Assembly: GCF_000247815.1 (NCBI RefSeq)
Contig: NC_021673.1
Span: 112,881,479-112,945,478 of the forward strand
Source: Ficedula albicollis
Lineage: Eukaryota; Chordata; Aves; Passeriformes; Muscicapidae
Length of the DNA stretch: 64,000 nt
Direction: 5' to 3'
The notes under the pieces are model-generated. The model was not told the origin of the DNA and made no database searches. It saw only the letters and a list, made by a program, of their open reading frames with translations. This document shows, one piece after another, positions 42,200-54,868 of this stretch. Within the stretch, counting starts at the first letter, position 1. Every line of letters begins with the position of its first letter. The translations under genes and the position numbers were made by a program.

Positions 42200-43808
42200 G
42201 AATAAGGGTGTTATCTTTTCTTTCTAACACAACGGCTCTCCTTTTCTCTTATATTTATTTTGGACTTTTCACCCTGTTTTGTATGTAACTCCTCAGGGTA
42301 TGGCAGTGCGTAAAAACCACGTACCAGCTGTTGCTGCAAATTTTGTGTCTCAGAGCTGTCACGTGGAAAAATGCATAGAAAAATGGAGGGAAATTTCCTT
42401 CTAAAACTTTATTATAATAAATAAAATCGTATTATTCTCATAATTATTAGTCATAATTTATAAATAGCAATATTACTAGTTATGATTTATTATGGTCTTG
42501 TCCTTTTTTTAATGATTTAGCTTTTGAATATCCTCCTTCTCTTTGCTTCTCAATTGCAAACTAGTGGGAAAAAACCCACAAAAACTGTTTATGCAGTCTC
42601 ACAAGTCCCAGCATAATTCCTCTTAATCTTGGCTTATGTGAGCTGTGTGAAAGATGGTCCAAACCAATTTCTGCTGAAGAAACACTGAGTGAAGAAAGGA
42701 AAAGGAAGGTTCTATTGGTGACCATCCCGTTCATAACATCTCTGGCTTTCCTCAGAACTTTGTTGTTCAGGTTGTACAAGGCAGTGGAGTTCCTGTCACA
42801 GGTATTAACTGATCTAGCAGTCTTGATCTTGATGACCAGGACTTGCAACTAAATTACTGGTTCCCAAAACACCTGATGAAGACATTTGGTGAGCAGAATT
42901 CGAAGGTGTGCTTGGTATGTTGAAGAGGTAGCCATGGGTAGAACCCAGATGACATTTCCAGTAAAAATCATCCCTTTGAATGCATTGTACACTATATTCA
43001 AGAGACGTTAACCTGAATAATACTTGTTAAAAAAAAAAATAAATAAGGTGTTTGTATAGGGTTTCAAGTGTCTGCAATAATTTCTTTCTCGTTTCAATCC
43101 CTTGTCATTGCTTTGGGAGAGGTGACTGGACTCAAGGAATTTATTTAAGTGGAGGGGAACACATATAAAAAATCTTTTGTTGGGCTAATCACCCATGTTT
43201 CTGTAGTCTGTGCTAAGGAATGTAACTCTGGCTTCTCAAGTCTGTTAAAGCATTTGGATTTTAGGATAAAATTCCTAAAAATCACAACTTGGAGTTCTGA
43301 CCTCATTAAGAAATCCAAAAGGAGAAATATTCTATTAGACTTATAGATTTATGCATTCTTTTTCACTATTTTAATTATCTATACGTACCTAATATAGCTA
43401 GTTTAATTAAAAATATAAGTAGACAGATTATTCCGGGAAAAAATGCTAATTCTTTCCCTTTTTTCTGAAACATTTGACTAAATGTACTTCCCCATTATTT
43501 AACCCTAAAGGCAAATTGCACTTCGATATGTGATTAACCTTATCTTTATTTTAGTCTTCCTAAGAATCATACTGTACTTTCAAAAATGTAATTTGACTTT
43601 CAGGAAACTATGGTTTCACCACTGGTTTTGTACCCACAATATGAACAGAAATTCATATTTTTCTCATGAAAACTGGGCAACAGCTTATTGAATTAATGCA
43701 GCAAATATTGGTCGAAGTAGAAATTCACAAAAACACAGGCTGAGTTAAAAAATGTCTTACATGGATAATCATCAAATTTAATAGACTGAGTTAACAAATT
43801 AGTGTGTC
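42200..43808. other. Intergenic sequence
   Basis: Very AT-rich around 42400-42500 (repeated TTTAT/ATAATTA-type words). No gene or repeat family is recognised. Confidence 0.55.
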
Positions 43809-44751
<943 letters not shown>

Positions 44752-47700
44752 GGCAATAAACAATCCTGGTTTGATTGAAATTGGAATGTAGAAATAGTAT
44801 TAACACTCTTTAGCTTTTGTACATCTGCCACTAAACGCCACCAATTCAGGTGTCCAAAACTAATGGATAACCTTGAAAACTTGGTAAGAATTTGCCAAAT
44901 AGCTGTAAAATTACTTACAAAAGGCTGGAGATAAAAGATTTTGAAGTTTCATAGTATCTAAATACTGAAGGCAGTTAAAGAACTTGACACTGAACATGGA
45001 TTTTTAATATATAACTCTCTTTGTTGAAGGTGTAAAAAATACATTGGATAAAAACTAAATTGAGCAATTTAAAGTTATGTTTTTAACAATGACAGGAAAC
45101 CGATAAACCCCTGCAAAGAGGTCCTGAAGCATCGAGAGTTGGGCCAATTCTCCACCATCCACAGTGTATTTATAAGTCAAACATTTCGCTAGTTCTTACC
45201 TATTTCAACCTATTTCAGGTGTCATGGGTGAAACAATGTCAAATGGGGGGATTTTTACTTGATTTAATGTCAATTATCACCATCTTCTGGTTCGGGTATT
45301 TGATTGGGGAGTGTCATAAATGAGAAAGTAACTCTTCCCTTCCTTTTTTCATATGTTCGTGTACCACAGGCTCTATAATCAAAACATTGTCCAGCCTGTG
45401 CCTAAAGCAAGGCAGAGCAGATGCCATTTTCAGGTTCCAAAACAGTTTGTGTTATGTGACTTATTCTGCCTAATATTTCCTGTTACCACAGAACAAAGTC
45501 ATGTTTGGAGGGACTGTGTTCTTCTGATCTTCTGAAAATTATTTTCAGCTACTTTGTCATCTTGTTCTGTAATGACAAGAAAGCATATTCCATTATGCCA
45601 ACAGAAAATGGGATGTAAAAATGTGTATTTTCTCTGAAACTAAAGGCAACATTTCCATTTGCCTTCCATCATTTCCTACTTGGCCTGATTTCAATAATTC
45701 AGGAACTCTTTGCTCAGTCTATAAAATTTCACTGATAAAGTCACACATTTAAAAAAGGTCCCATTTCAACAAGGCTGTTATGTCAGTACATAACTGCAAA
45801 CACATGCACTTAAGTCAGTCCTTTTTTATCAGAAATATCCTTTTAAATGCCTAAAAATTAAAGTAGAAATTATGTTCTCTAAGTGTCTGGAATAGGCTCT
45901 TTTTTGAAACTCAAAAATGCTGCTTTTGCAATCTTTTTGCCACTCTTTTGAAATCAACACTCCCATTGAGTACCATTAGGTGTCAAGATTTCGCCTTGAA
46001 ATGTAATCTCTCACTGGATTTTAGCAAACAAAACCACAAGGGCAGTCTGAACACAGGAAAATGAAACCTACCAGTGACATTTGTTCCTGATGATGTGGGG
46101 CCCTGATAGATGATTCAATTTGAGAGTGCAAATTCAATTCCTGACCCACATGTCACTATACAGAAGGTTTATGTAATTATCATTAGTGTGTTGTTATTTA
46201 TCCCTGTGTAGATCCTGCTGACTTTTTATTACTTGCTGCTAATGTTGTCATTAAAAATGCATACCAATTAACATAATTTTAAAAGGCAACATGAAAAATA
46301 TCTAATTTAGCCTTAAATTTCAATTATGTACTTTATTTATTTTACTTTCTCTTCAGCAATTTCAGAATAACAGTCTGGGTAGGTAATACATAGGGAAATA
46401 GTAGCCAAGTTTTCTAATTCTCTAACTTCTGTAGATAAAGGTGACAGGCTTGTCATTTTGTGCTAGGCAAATCACAAGCTATCACCAGTCTTTGGCCAGT
46501 CATTCCTTTTCATTTAAAAAACCCAAACCCTAGCACAAATGTCAAATCTTTTTGCAGCATTGCAGTTCCAGGCCCTTCATGAATCACTAGAGAAGATAAA
46601 ATAGCATCTGTCAATTTTATTATATTGGATTTATTGAAACCAGGAAATTAGGAGGATGTAAGTATATATTAGTCTCTATTTGGCATTTTATAGTAGTACT
46701 TGATTACCCTGGATGGCAAATTCAGATCTGTTTACTAAAACCTTCAAAAATCAATTTCTTTCTTGCTTTACTTGACTGAGGGGGCTTAATGATCACAATT
46801 TTATGAGGTTCTGTGTCTTATAACAGTAAAAGCCTTGACATTTCTTTTTAGATCAGCTTCTCAGAGCCTTATACAGAACACAGGTTTCACATAAGCTTCA
46901 AGATGAAGAGGAAAGTGGGGAGTGATCTTAGCAGGGAGGTAAAATCAACAATTTCAGCACAAGAAAATGATTGCTCTACTCAGGAGAAACCCATTCCCTG
47001 GAACTGCTGCCTCCTGTTCTGCCAGGAGTGCTAAGTCCCCAGGGCCTCCCAGATGTCAGAGAGAGTTAAGGACCAAATGTCAGAAATGTTGAAATGAACC
47101 TGTGGCTGGTGATTGGATCCCTCAGGCAAGACAGTGGGTTGCCTAAGTCTAAGTTTCTTGCTGAAGAGCTGTATCTACAGACAGCTTTTTCAGTAATAAT
47201 AGTCACTTGCACTTCACATGTATAGCACCTTTAGTTTATGTTATCTTCTCTATTTTGCCTTTGTTTTTGAGCAGATAGGAAATCAGAGCAAGCAAGGTCA
47301 CAAGTTGTTTTTCCATCATGCACATTCTTGATTTATTAACAAGAATATGAATTGAAGAGTAATCATTTTTATAGTCTTTCCTTTGATTTTTTGTTTTATT
47401 ATTTGCATAGACTATGGTGAGTTGTCAGAGACCCACCAGAATCATGGAGTCTGACTCTACAGTTACAATGAGTTTGAAGTACCTTTTGTGATTTTCAATG
47501 TGAACAGAGCAAAGCAGTGAGGACTGCTAGTGCCAAAACATGCACCTTGTCAGTCAGATCCAGTGCCCCACCCAAATCTAATCTTTTATCTGGCCCCCTG
47601 GATCTGGTAAAGTCCTGATATTTCACCTGATATGGCCATCTGGTGAAATATTAGTCACTTTGCAGCTTTGATTGTTGTTCCATTCCTCTGGTAGATAAAC

Positions 47701-49530
47701 TACATAGTGTATTTTAGAGGAAGAGAGAGACTTGGAAGTTGGATCTTCCATCCATAAACTATCTAGCCTTTTATTTCTTTCAGGATCCATTCCAGCAGTT
47801 CCATCTGAAAAATCTTCCAGCATTCCCAATTTCTTTCCTGGTTTCCATAGTGGATATCCCAGAACTGAAGCCATACCTATCTCTGCCCTGACAGGGAGTG
47901 AGACCCTGAAACACGAGCTCAGCCATATGGAACAGAAGAGAAACATGATATTGATGGAGGTCGCTTGTGAAATGAAGGATAGAAAGAGCTGACACAGGGA
48001 ATATTTTTGTTTGTTTTTATTCATGCTAAGCTCCTGAATGGCTCAATAGGAAAGATCTGTGGTGTATTTCAGTGCGAAAAGAGACACGGTGTTGGAAACT
48101 GGCTTTTACAGATGTCACTGGAAAAGAGCATTCTGCTTATTAAGTGTATGCATAACAAGATTCTGCTCTGAGTGGAAGTTCTGTTTTCCTGCTTTCTCCC
48201 TTTTTCTTTCCCCTTTTTTATTTTTTTTTAATCAATATTTTTTTTAATATGTGCTCTCCTGGCAGGACTTAGCAGATCAAGTGAGGTTTACTAGAACTAG
48301 ACCAATAATGTTAGCTGAAACAAATGTATAATACCCTGCAGTACATTATCTGGTGCTAGAGGTTTTAGATCCTTTCATACCACCACATTTGGGCCTTTGC
48401 ATCATTATTCTCCTCAGTGTGAGGAAGGCTAAGACAAAGATGGTGATGAGATGGAAAGTGCTCTATTACAGCAGTAGCAGAATATCCAAAGGTAGTGGTG
48501 TGTGGCTGGTGGGTTCACAGTGAGGTGTTCAGGAGAAAGGGTTTAAGGGCAGGATGCTGAGACCCTGAATCAGGAGAGAGAAACTGAAATAAGGTGAGGA
48601 CTGTCAAAAGTTTAATCATTTTTAACATCCCTTTTATGCTATTTCTCATGATGGGGACCAAGAGCCTTCAAAAAGTCATATTGATTACAATTTAATTGGG
48701 CATATTTATCTTGGAATGAGGAACATTTTTCAGAAAAGGGAAAATTATAAGTATATATAGCAATCAATCAAACGCTAGTTATAACTGTGTTAGCTTCCTA
48801 TTTCAGAGGTCAAATACTGGAAAAAACCCTTTAACATGTATGAAACACATTCACTGATAGAAAAATCTGAGTTTTAGTAGTTCATTCTATGCTTTGTTTT
48901 AATTCACAATTTTAAATAAAGATCAGAAATAGCAGCTTCATAAGAGAGCTCTATGGGAGTAGGTTTATATGTTAATTTACAAAATTATCCATGAATAATT
49001 TAGAACAAACATTAGATTAGAGAAGTGGCACTCTATCTTCTAATAATAAAATTAAAGAAAAATTAAGAAACAGGTAAGTTTATTCCTTGAACCAGTAAAG
49101 CAATATTTGCCTGATGGATTAGTCCTATTTAATCAGGACAGTGAGCAGCTGGATAAATCCTAGCTAGGAGAATATTAGGTCATTTGTTAGCCCTTCAGCC
49201 AATTACAGCTGCAGCTGCTCTGTGTTATCTTTTTCTTCTCATCACTGAGCTGCTTTTTTTTTCCTGGAAAACACTAGATGATGAGCCCTCAATAGATAAG
49301 AATGTAGGGCAGAGACATCTTACAGCATCAGGGTGCTGGTGGGTAAAATATGGTTTCTTTCATCACCAACAGAGAGTGTCAGTGAAACTTGTTTGTGGAA
49401 CTGGAGAGCTGCAGGACCAGGGTCCAGTCCTGACTTGGCAAGAAAATAGCTGGAGTGTCTTCTACTCTTCTGCCTAAGGAACTTTATTTTCTTTTTTGAA
49501 ATTTCTTTTTTCTTAAACAAACTACTTAGT
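44752..49530. other. Intergenic sequence
   Basis: No gene is recognised. 46130-46330 is a TAAT-rich, repeat-free stretch that could be a conserved enhancer, but this cannot be shown from one sequence. The 133-codon minus-strand frame at 47623-48024 matches no family I know. Confidence 0.5.
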
Positions 49531-49624
49531 TCTTGTTTTGTTTTGTTTTGTCTTGCCTTGTTTTGTTTTGTCTTGTTTTGTTTTGTTTTGTTTTGTTTTG
49601 TTTTGTTTTGTTTTGTTTTGTTTT
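49531..49624 (+). repeat. (TTTTG)n microsatellite
   Basis: About 18 units of TTTTG with scattered TCTTG and CCTTG variants. The open frame drawn through it on the minus strand is the repeat (KQNKT...). Confidence 0.97.
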
Positions 49625-50128
49625 TCATCATTTTCATTTAGGCTGTCAATGTAGTAGTAATGTTTGTTCTGAACAGCTTGCTTTTGGGTTTGGGGGGTGT
49701 TTTAATGGGTTTTAGTTTGTTAAAAAGCAAGCAAACCTAAGTGAAAAAAATAGCTGAAACATCTTGCTCCTGAAAGCAAGGGTGAGTGGGATCTTCACCC
49801 CATGGCACTGAAAGATGATATCATGCCATTGCAGAACCTCTCTCCATTATTTTTCAGCAGTCTCAGGAGTCTGGAGAAGCCTCATTTGTCTAGAAGCTGG
49901 CAAATGTTGTCTCAGTTTTGAAGAAGAGTGAGGAAAAAGGCCTTGGTAATTGCACCCTCCATCTCACTTCAGTGATTAGTAAAACTATGGGAAATGTTAT
50001 TCTGGAAGTTACTGAAAATCTCTTAGAAGACAACACAGTCCTTAGTCATGGCCAGCACAGGTTCACAAGGGTAAAGCCCTGCTTAGCACACTTAATTCCC
50101 CTCTATGACAAGGTCATCCATCTAGTTG

Positions 50129-50204
50129 GCCAAGGGGAGATGCGGGGGCATGTGGTTTTAGAAAAGCCCAAGGGGAGATGCGGGGACATGTGGTTTTAGA
50201 AAAG
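50129..50204. repeat. 38-bp tandem duplication inside CR1
   Basis: CAAGGGGAGATGCGGGGRCA... occurs at 50131 and again at 50169 with one substitution. The unit includes TGTGGTTTTAGAAAAG. Confidence 0.93.
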
Positions 50205-50823
50205 CTTTTGATACTGTCTCTCACAGTATCCTTCTGGATGATCTATCCAGCACACAGCTGGATAAAGACATCATGCAATTGGTGAGCAACTGGCTCACGG
50301 GTTGGGCACAAGGGATTATAGTATATGAAGTCACAACAGACTTCATAGTGGCATTCCCCCAGCCTCTGTCTCAGGGCCAGTGCTCTCCAGTGTTTTTATA
50401 AATCTGGGTGCAAGAATCCAATGTACATTAAGTAAGTTTGCTGACACTGCTGAATTAGGAGGAACTGTGGTATTGTGTACTCTTGCAAAGAGATCTGGAT
50501 AGACTAGAGCTGGGCAGTCACCAGCTGCATGGAATTTAGCAAGAGTAAGTGCTGGCTTGTCCAGCTGGGACAAGGTAACCCTGCTTACACCTACAGATTG
50601 GGGCAAGAATTGTTTTTATCAGACTGGTGCAAACCTGCGGGAAGAGAGGGCTTTTCCTGAATGTGGAATAGGCTGTATTTCCGTTGAAGAGCAGCTCAGT
50701 GAAAAGGGACCTGAGGGTCCTGGTCCATGGCAAGTTGAACATGAGCCAGCAGTGCCCTGGCAGCCAGGAGGGCCAACCCTGTCCTGGGGAGCATCAGGCA
50801 CAGCATCACAGCCAGGCAAGGGA

Positions 50824-50826
<3 letters not shown>

Positions 50827-50881
<55 letters not shown>
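50827..50881 (+). repeat. 55-nt pure C run inside CR1
   Basis: It follows AAGGGAGGG and precedes AGCCTCACCTCGAGTGCTGG, both recognisable CR1 blocks. In typical CR1 copies these are separated by a few dozen mixed bases, so the run seems to replace normal sequence. Confidence 0.95.
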
Positions 50882-50999
50882 AGCCTCACCTCGAGTGCTG
50901 GGGGCACCATCAGGAGGCACAATACAAAATTGACATAAAGTCGTTAGAGTATGTCCAGAGAAGGGTGACCAAGATAGTAAAATGTCTTGAGGATAAGAC

Positions 51000-51237
51000 A
51001 GAACCACAGAATCACCTAGGTTAGAAAAGACCTCTGAGTCAAACCTATGAAGAAACGCCGCCTTTTTAACTAGACCATGGCACAAAGTGCCACATCCAGC
51101 CTTTCCTTAAACACCTCCAGGGATGGTCACTCCACCACATCTCTGGGCAGCCCATTCCAACGCCCAATCACTCTTTCTGTGACAAACGTCTTACTAAAGA
51201 TATAACACCAGTGGCTGAGGCTTCTTGTTTTGTTCTG
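51000..51237 (-). mobile_element. CR1 LINE 3' end nested in an older CR1, minus strand
   Basis: Starts AGAACCACAGAATCACCTAG (complement of the CR1 3' end) and runs through CTTAAACACCTCCAGGGATG and ATCTCTGGGCAGCCCATTCC to about 51237. The host CR1 is on the opposite strand and continues on either side, so this copy inserted later. Confidence 0.82.
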
Positions 51238-51594
51238 TTTGAAGAAGGCTGAAGGGTGGCCTCCTCACAGTCTACAACTTCTCCAAGGAGGACAGCAGAG
51301 GCACAGGGGCTGATCTGCCCTCTGGTGACCAGCAGTAGGACACAAGGAAATGGAAAACACATGTAGAGCAGTTCAGATTGGACTTTATCTAAAGTTTCTT
51401 CACTGAGGGGGTGATCAGGGACTGGAACAGGTGCTCAAGGGAAGAGGTCACGGCACCCAGCCTGTCAGAGTTCAAGGAGCATGCCAGTGATGCCCTTAGC
51501 CATATGCTTTAGTTCTGGTTGGTCCTGATCGGAGAAGGGAGCTAATGCTCCTTATGGCTCTCTTTCAACTTGAGACATTCTGTGATTCTGTGAA
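51238..51594 (+). mobile_element. CR1 LINE 3' part (continuation of the split element)
   Basis: GAAGAAGGCTGAAGGGTGGC, AGTTTCTTCACTGAGGGGGT and GGACTGGAACAGGTGCTCAA are the CR1 3' UTR blocks in order. It ends ATTCTGTGATTCTGTGA, the classic CR1 short-repeat tail. It completes the element begun at 49825. Confidence 0.9.
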
Positions 51595-54436
51595 ATATTT
51601 GGATCATGTCATGTAAGATAAGATTTGGGGTTTAATCCGTTGTGCAAGGTGGGGTTCTGTTTCTTTAGTGCACTGTAGAGGAAAGAGAGAGGCATTTTGG
51701 TACCCAGCTTGGTCAGATGTGTTCTGTACCTCTCTGCCTCACCTGGGGCTTGCAGGGAGCTTCTGGTGGTAACACAAGACTGGGCTACAGCTTTGTAGCA
51801 GCCAGCAACATTTGGAGTTCATGGGATATTCAGTGGCAAATTATATCTTGCATTTTATTGACCAGCTCTGTGCTGCACTGCATCCCCAGGTTAGTCCACG
51901 TGGTAGTAACAGTATGTGCTCTTTCTTGTACACATTAATTTAAAATTATATTTACACAATGCGTGAATGGGAATCAATTGAAGCATGGCATTCCTATTTC
52001 AGGGTAGGAATAGCTGGTCAATATGAGCAGATATTATTGACTGGTCTGTTCATGTGTCTGTTATGCAAACCATACAGGTAATGAATATCAATATACAAGA
52101 GTCTGCTGAAATGCCTTACAGTCAAAATCATGGAGGCTGAACATGGAAAGCAGTCTTCCATGTTGGAAAGCAGTTGCCTGTATTTTGGTACAATAGATTC
52201 ATCTGTAATCTAAAGTATACATAAAAGAAGAAATGTGAAATACTCTATCTTAAAGGGAAAACATGAACATATGTTTGACAGTACACTTCTGACATGTGGT
52301 GTCTCACACTCCAGAGAGAATTTTTTTAACATCAGATGCAGAGCTGGTGTTACAGCTATGGAGCTTCCACACAAAAGCACAGTGGAGCCTCTTTTCTAGC
52401 TAAACCCTACTGCCTTGCTCTGCTACCTCCTCCAGATTGACAGACAGACCTTCTCCTGCCTGTCCTCAGTGGTCTGAGATCCTAAGCACTTGCTCTGATT
52501 CTTGTCTTTAAATCTGGATTTAATCAGGTACGTGTTTCAAGGAGACAATTAGGATTGAATAGCAATTAGGAAAGGATAATATGCCATTATTGTAAAGCAG
52601 GATTACTGAGCATTTACATCATTGTAATGATAATATTTGTAGAAGAGACCAAACCAATGACTAGTAAAGGAAAATTAAGATTAATCATAAGCCAATTGTT
52701 GGCTTTGTAGCGTGTCCCCTGCAGCAGTCATGGAGCCCATCTGGGCTGTCTCAGGAGCTGAACAGGGACAGAGCTGTGACCCTGAGAGCTGTGATATGCT
52801 CCCTGAGATGTGACATAGAAGGATTAGTTGATGCTTCCTGACTAACAGCAGATTGACTGTGCTGACTGGTGTGCTGAGATGACTGCAGCCCAGGCACCAA
52901 GTCGATTGTTTGTAATCTAAAAACCCCTCTGTTTCTTTTCTCTTATTTTGTTAATAGTCTGTAAATATGTCTATACCTGCCCCAAGCAGATGTGAGCTTA
53001 CTTCACTGATGACAGCTACAGCCTTACTTGAAGCTACATAGCCATGCTAATGAGTCAACAATGTACAGCAATAACAAAAAAAAATTGGTTCTCAGCAAGG
53101 CTTATTAGCTTGGGCCCAGCTTTATGCAGGCATGGCTGTCTAGCTTTCATTCAGACCTCTCTTGTTTCTAGCTAACTCCAAATGTGGGCAGAATATGATA
53201 ATGACAGTAGACAAAATGTCATGCAGGCATAAGTCAGTTCCTCATGAGTTTTAGAAACATGACATTCTTTTAACACTTCAATTTGAGAGTGGGTAATAAA
53301 TTTGAAAGGAAGCAAACAGATGAATCAACTCTCCCTGTTTAGAATGGGATTCCTCCTAGAAAAGCTCTGTGGTTTATATTTTAGGGTTCTTCATATGAGA
53401 TCAGTCATCCATATGCTGTCACTTCTGCAGAACCTGGGATGGCATTTTATGGTCATGATGAACTTCCCATTGCTTGTAAATAGAGAGGATAATATGGTTC
53501 CAGGCACAGGGTACCAGGAGACCAATTTTTATGTCTTGGTGGCAATATGGGAAGAATAATAATGAGGTGTTATATACACACTAAGCTACAAGTGGCTCTA
53601 GCACAGTTTACACTGGAAAATAAGAATTACCTCCTTGGGAATAAAAAGCTTTTGCTTCTGTCCACAAGGGGATGGAACCTTGCCTCTATTAAACTTAGCT
53701 GGGGATACTGACATAAGGGCTACCAGCCTTTAATTTTGTCTCTCATAAATAAATGAAGTTAGAAATGCAGAATGGTGGTGTGAATATTTAAATTCATAAA
53801 CAAGAGCACTAATATAGTTCCACATTGTTTATGTTGCTTATTAATGCTTTTTGGAAGATTAAGGAACAGGCATTGTGGGTTTTAATCAATGTGCTGTGAT
53901 GAACCTGAAGAATGTTGAAAAATATTTTGAATTCTCCTTTGGCTCTATTTCATCTAACTGAATCCAAATGATTTTTTAATTTAAAATCTGAACTCTGCTT
54001 TCTTTTCTACTTTCAACCTGCCTCATCAATGCCATTCAGTTTATGTATGCTGTGGCTTTCTGGAATGATACCATTGTAGAATTATTAAATATACTTTTGC
54101 CTTATCAGGCTTGTCAAAAATTATTGAATGTTTTGTTTTTTATCTTTCCTGAGGAAAAAGGAATTGCTGATTTTCAAGCTGGGCAGTTTAGGGGTAAATT
54201 TGTTTGGTTTAGAGTGAGGCAGTATTCCATTTAGTGGAAGACCATTACAGTGATTAGTTACCCTATGCCAAATACATTTATTTGTTTACCACGACCAAGT
54301 TTTCTATCTGTATGTAAAAAACAAATCATCATGGAGTGATCCCATATGACAGGTATTTGCAAAATAACTTCCTATGGGCTCTATGCACTTGGTCCATATT
54401 ACACCCAGGATCATCTCATTAGACAGCCCACAATTA
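51595..54436. other. Intergenic sequence
   Basis: No gene or repeat family recognised. 52500-52700 is rich in AATTA/TAAT words and free of repeats. The short frames here are not convincing. Confidence 0.5.
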
Positions 54437-54758
54437 TTACAGCAGTCTGGGGTGCTTTCTCTTTCCAAGAGATACCCCTATAAATATTTTAGGTGACATT
54501 TCATTAGAAAACGGTGCTAGGTTTTAAGCCATCACCTTTGTAAAGCACCAAATGCCAGAATCCAAATAAACACCCAAGAAGATCTCAGGTCACAGCTTTT
54601 TGCCTCCAGGCTCTGCCATCTAGCTGTAGTACAGTCATACCTTTACAGCAGTCTGGGGTGCTTTCTCTTTCCAAGAGATACCCCTATAAATATTTTAGGT
54701 GACATTTCATTAGAAAACGGTGCTAGGTTTTAAGCCATCACCTTCGTAAAGCCCCAAA
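54437..54758. repeat. Direct duplication of about 116 bp, 206-bp period
   Basis: The block containing AGCAGTCTGGGGTGCTTTCT at 54441 occurs again at 54647. The copies span about 54437-54552 and 54643-54758 and are nearly identical, with about 90 bp of other sequence between them. Confidence 0.93.
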
Positions 54759-54796
54759 CTAATAAGGAAATTGCTAGCAAAATTTTTCTAACATTC

Positions 54797-54868
54797 CACC
54801 TTCTCTTCCCTCTCCTTCACCTCCTCCTTCTACACCTTCTCCTTACTCTTCTCCTTCTCTTTCTTTTT
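54797..54868 (+). repeat. Polypyrimidine (CTTCTCC-like) tract
   Basis: About 70 bases almost purely of C and T, with short CTCCTT/CTTCTC units. This is low-complexity sequence. Confidence 0.9.

Larger units (their letters stand above)
49825..50999 (+). mobile_element. CR1 LINE reverse transcriptase region, 5' part of a split element
   Basis: A + strand CR1 copy covering the middle and C-terminal part of the reverse transcriptase. Translated in pieces, YDKVIHLVGQG, then SFDTVSHSILL and NWLTGWAQG are recognisable, but frameshifts and stops break it up and it is not functional. It is interrupted by a 38-bp tandem duplication (50129-50204) and a 55-base C run (50827-50881). The 3' remainder resumes at about 51238 after a nested CR1. 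Confidence 0.9.

Noticed and set aside
47623..48024. Minus-strand frame of 133 codons
   Set aside because: No family recognised, no splice or promoter context, and the length is within chance expectation.
49320..49637. Minus-strand frame with KQNKT repeats
   Set aside because: It is the translation of the (TTTTG)n microsatellite.
50557..51085. Polyproline and polyglycine frames of up to 155 codons
   Set aside because: They run through the 55-base C block within a CR1 element.
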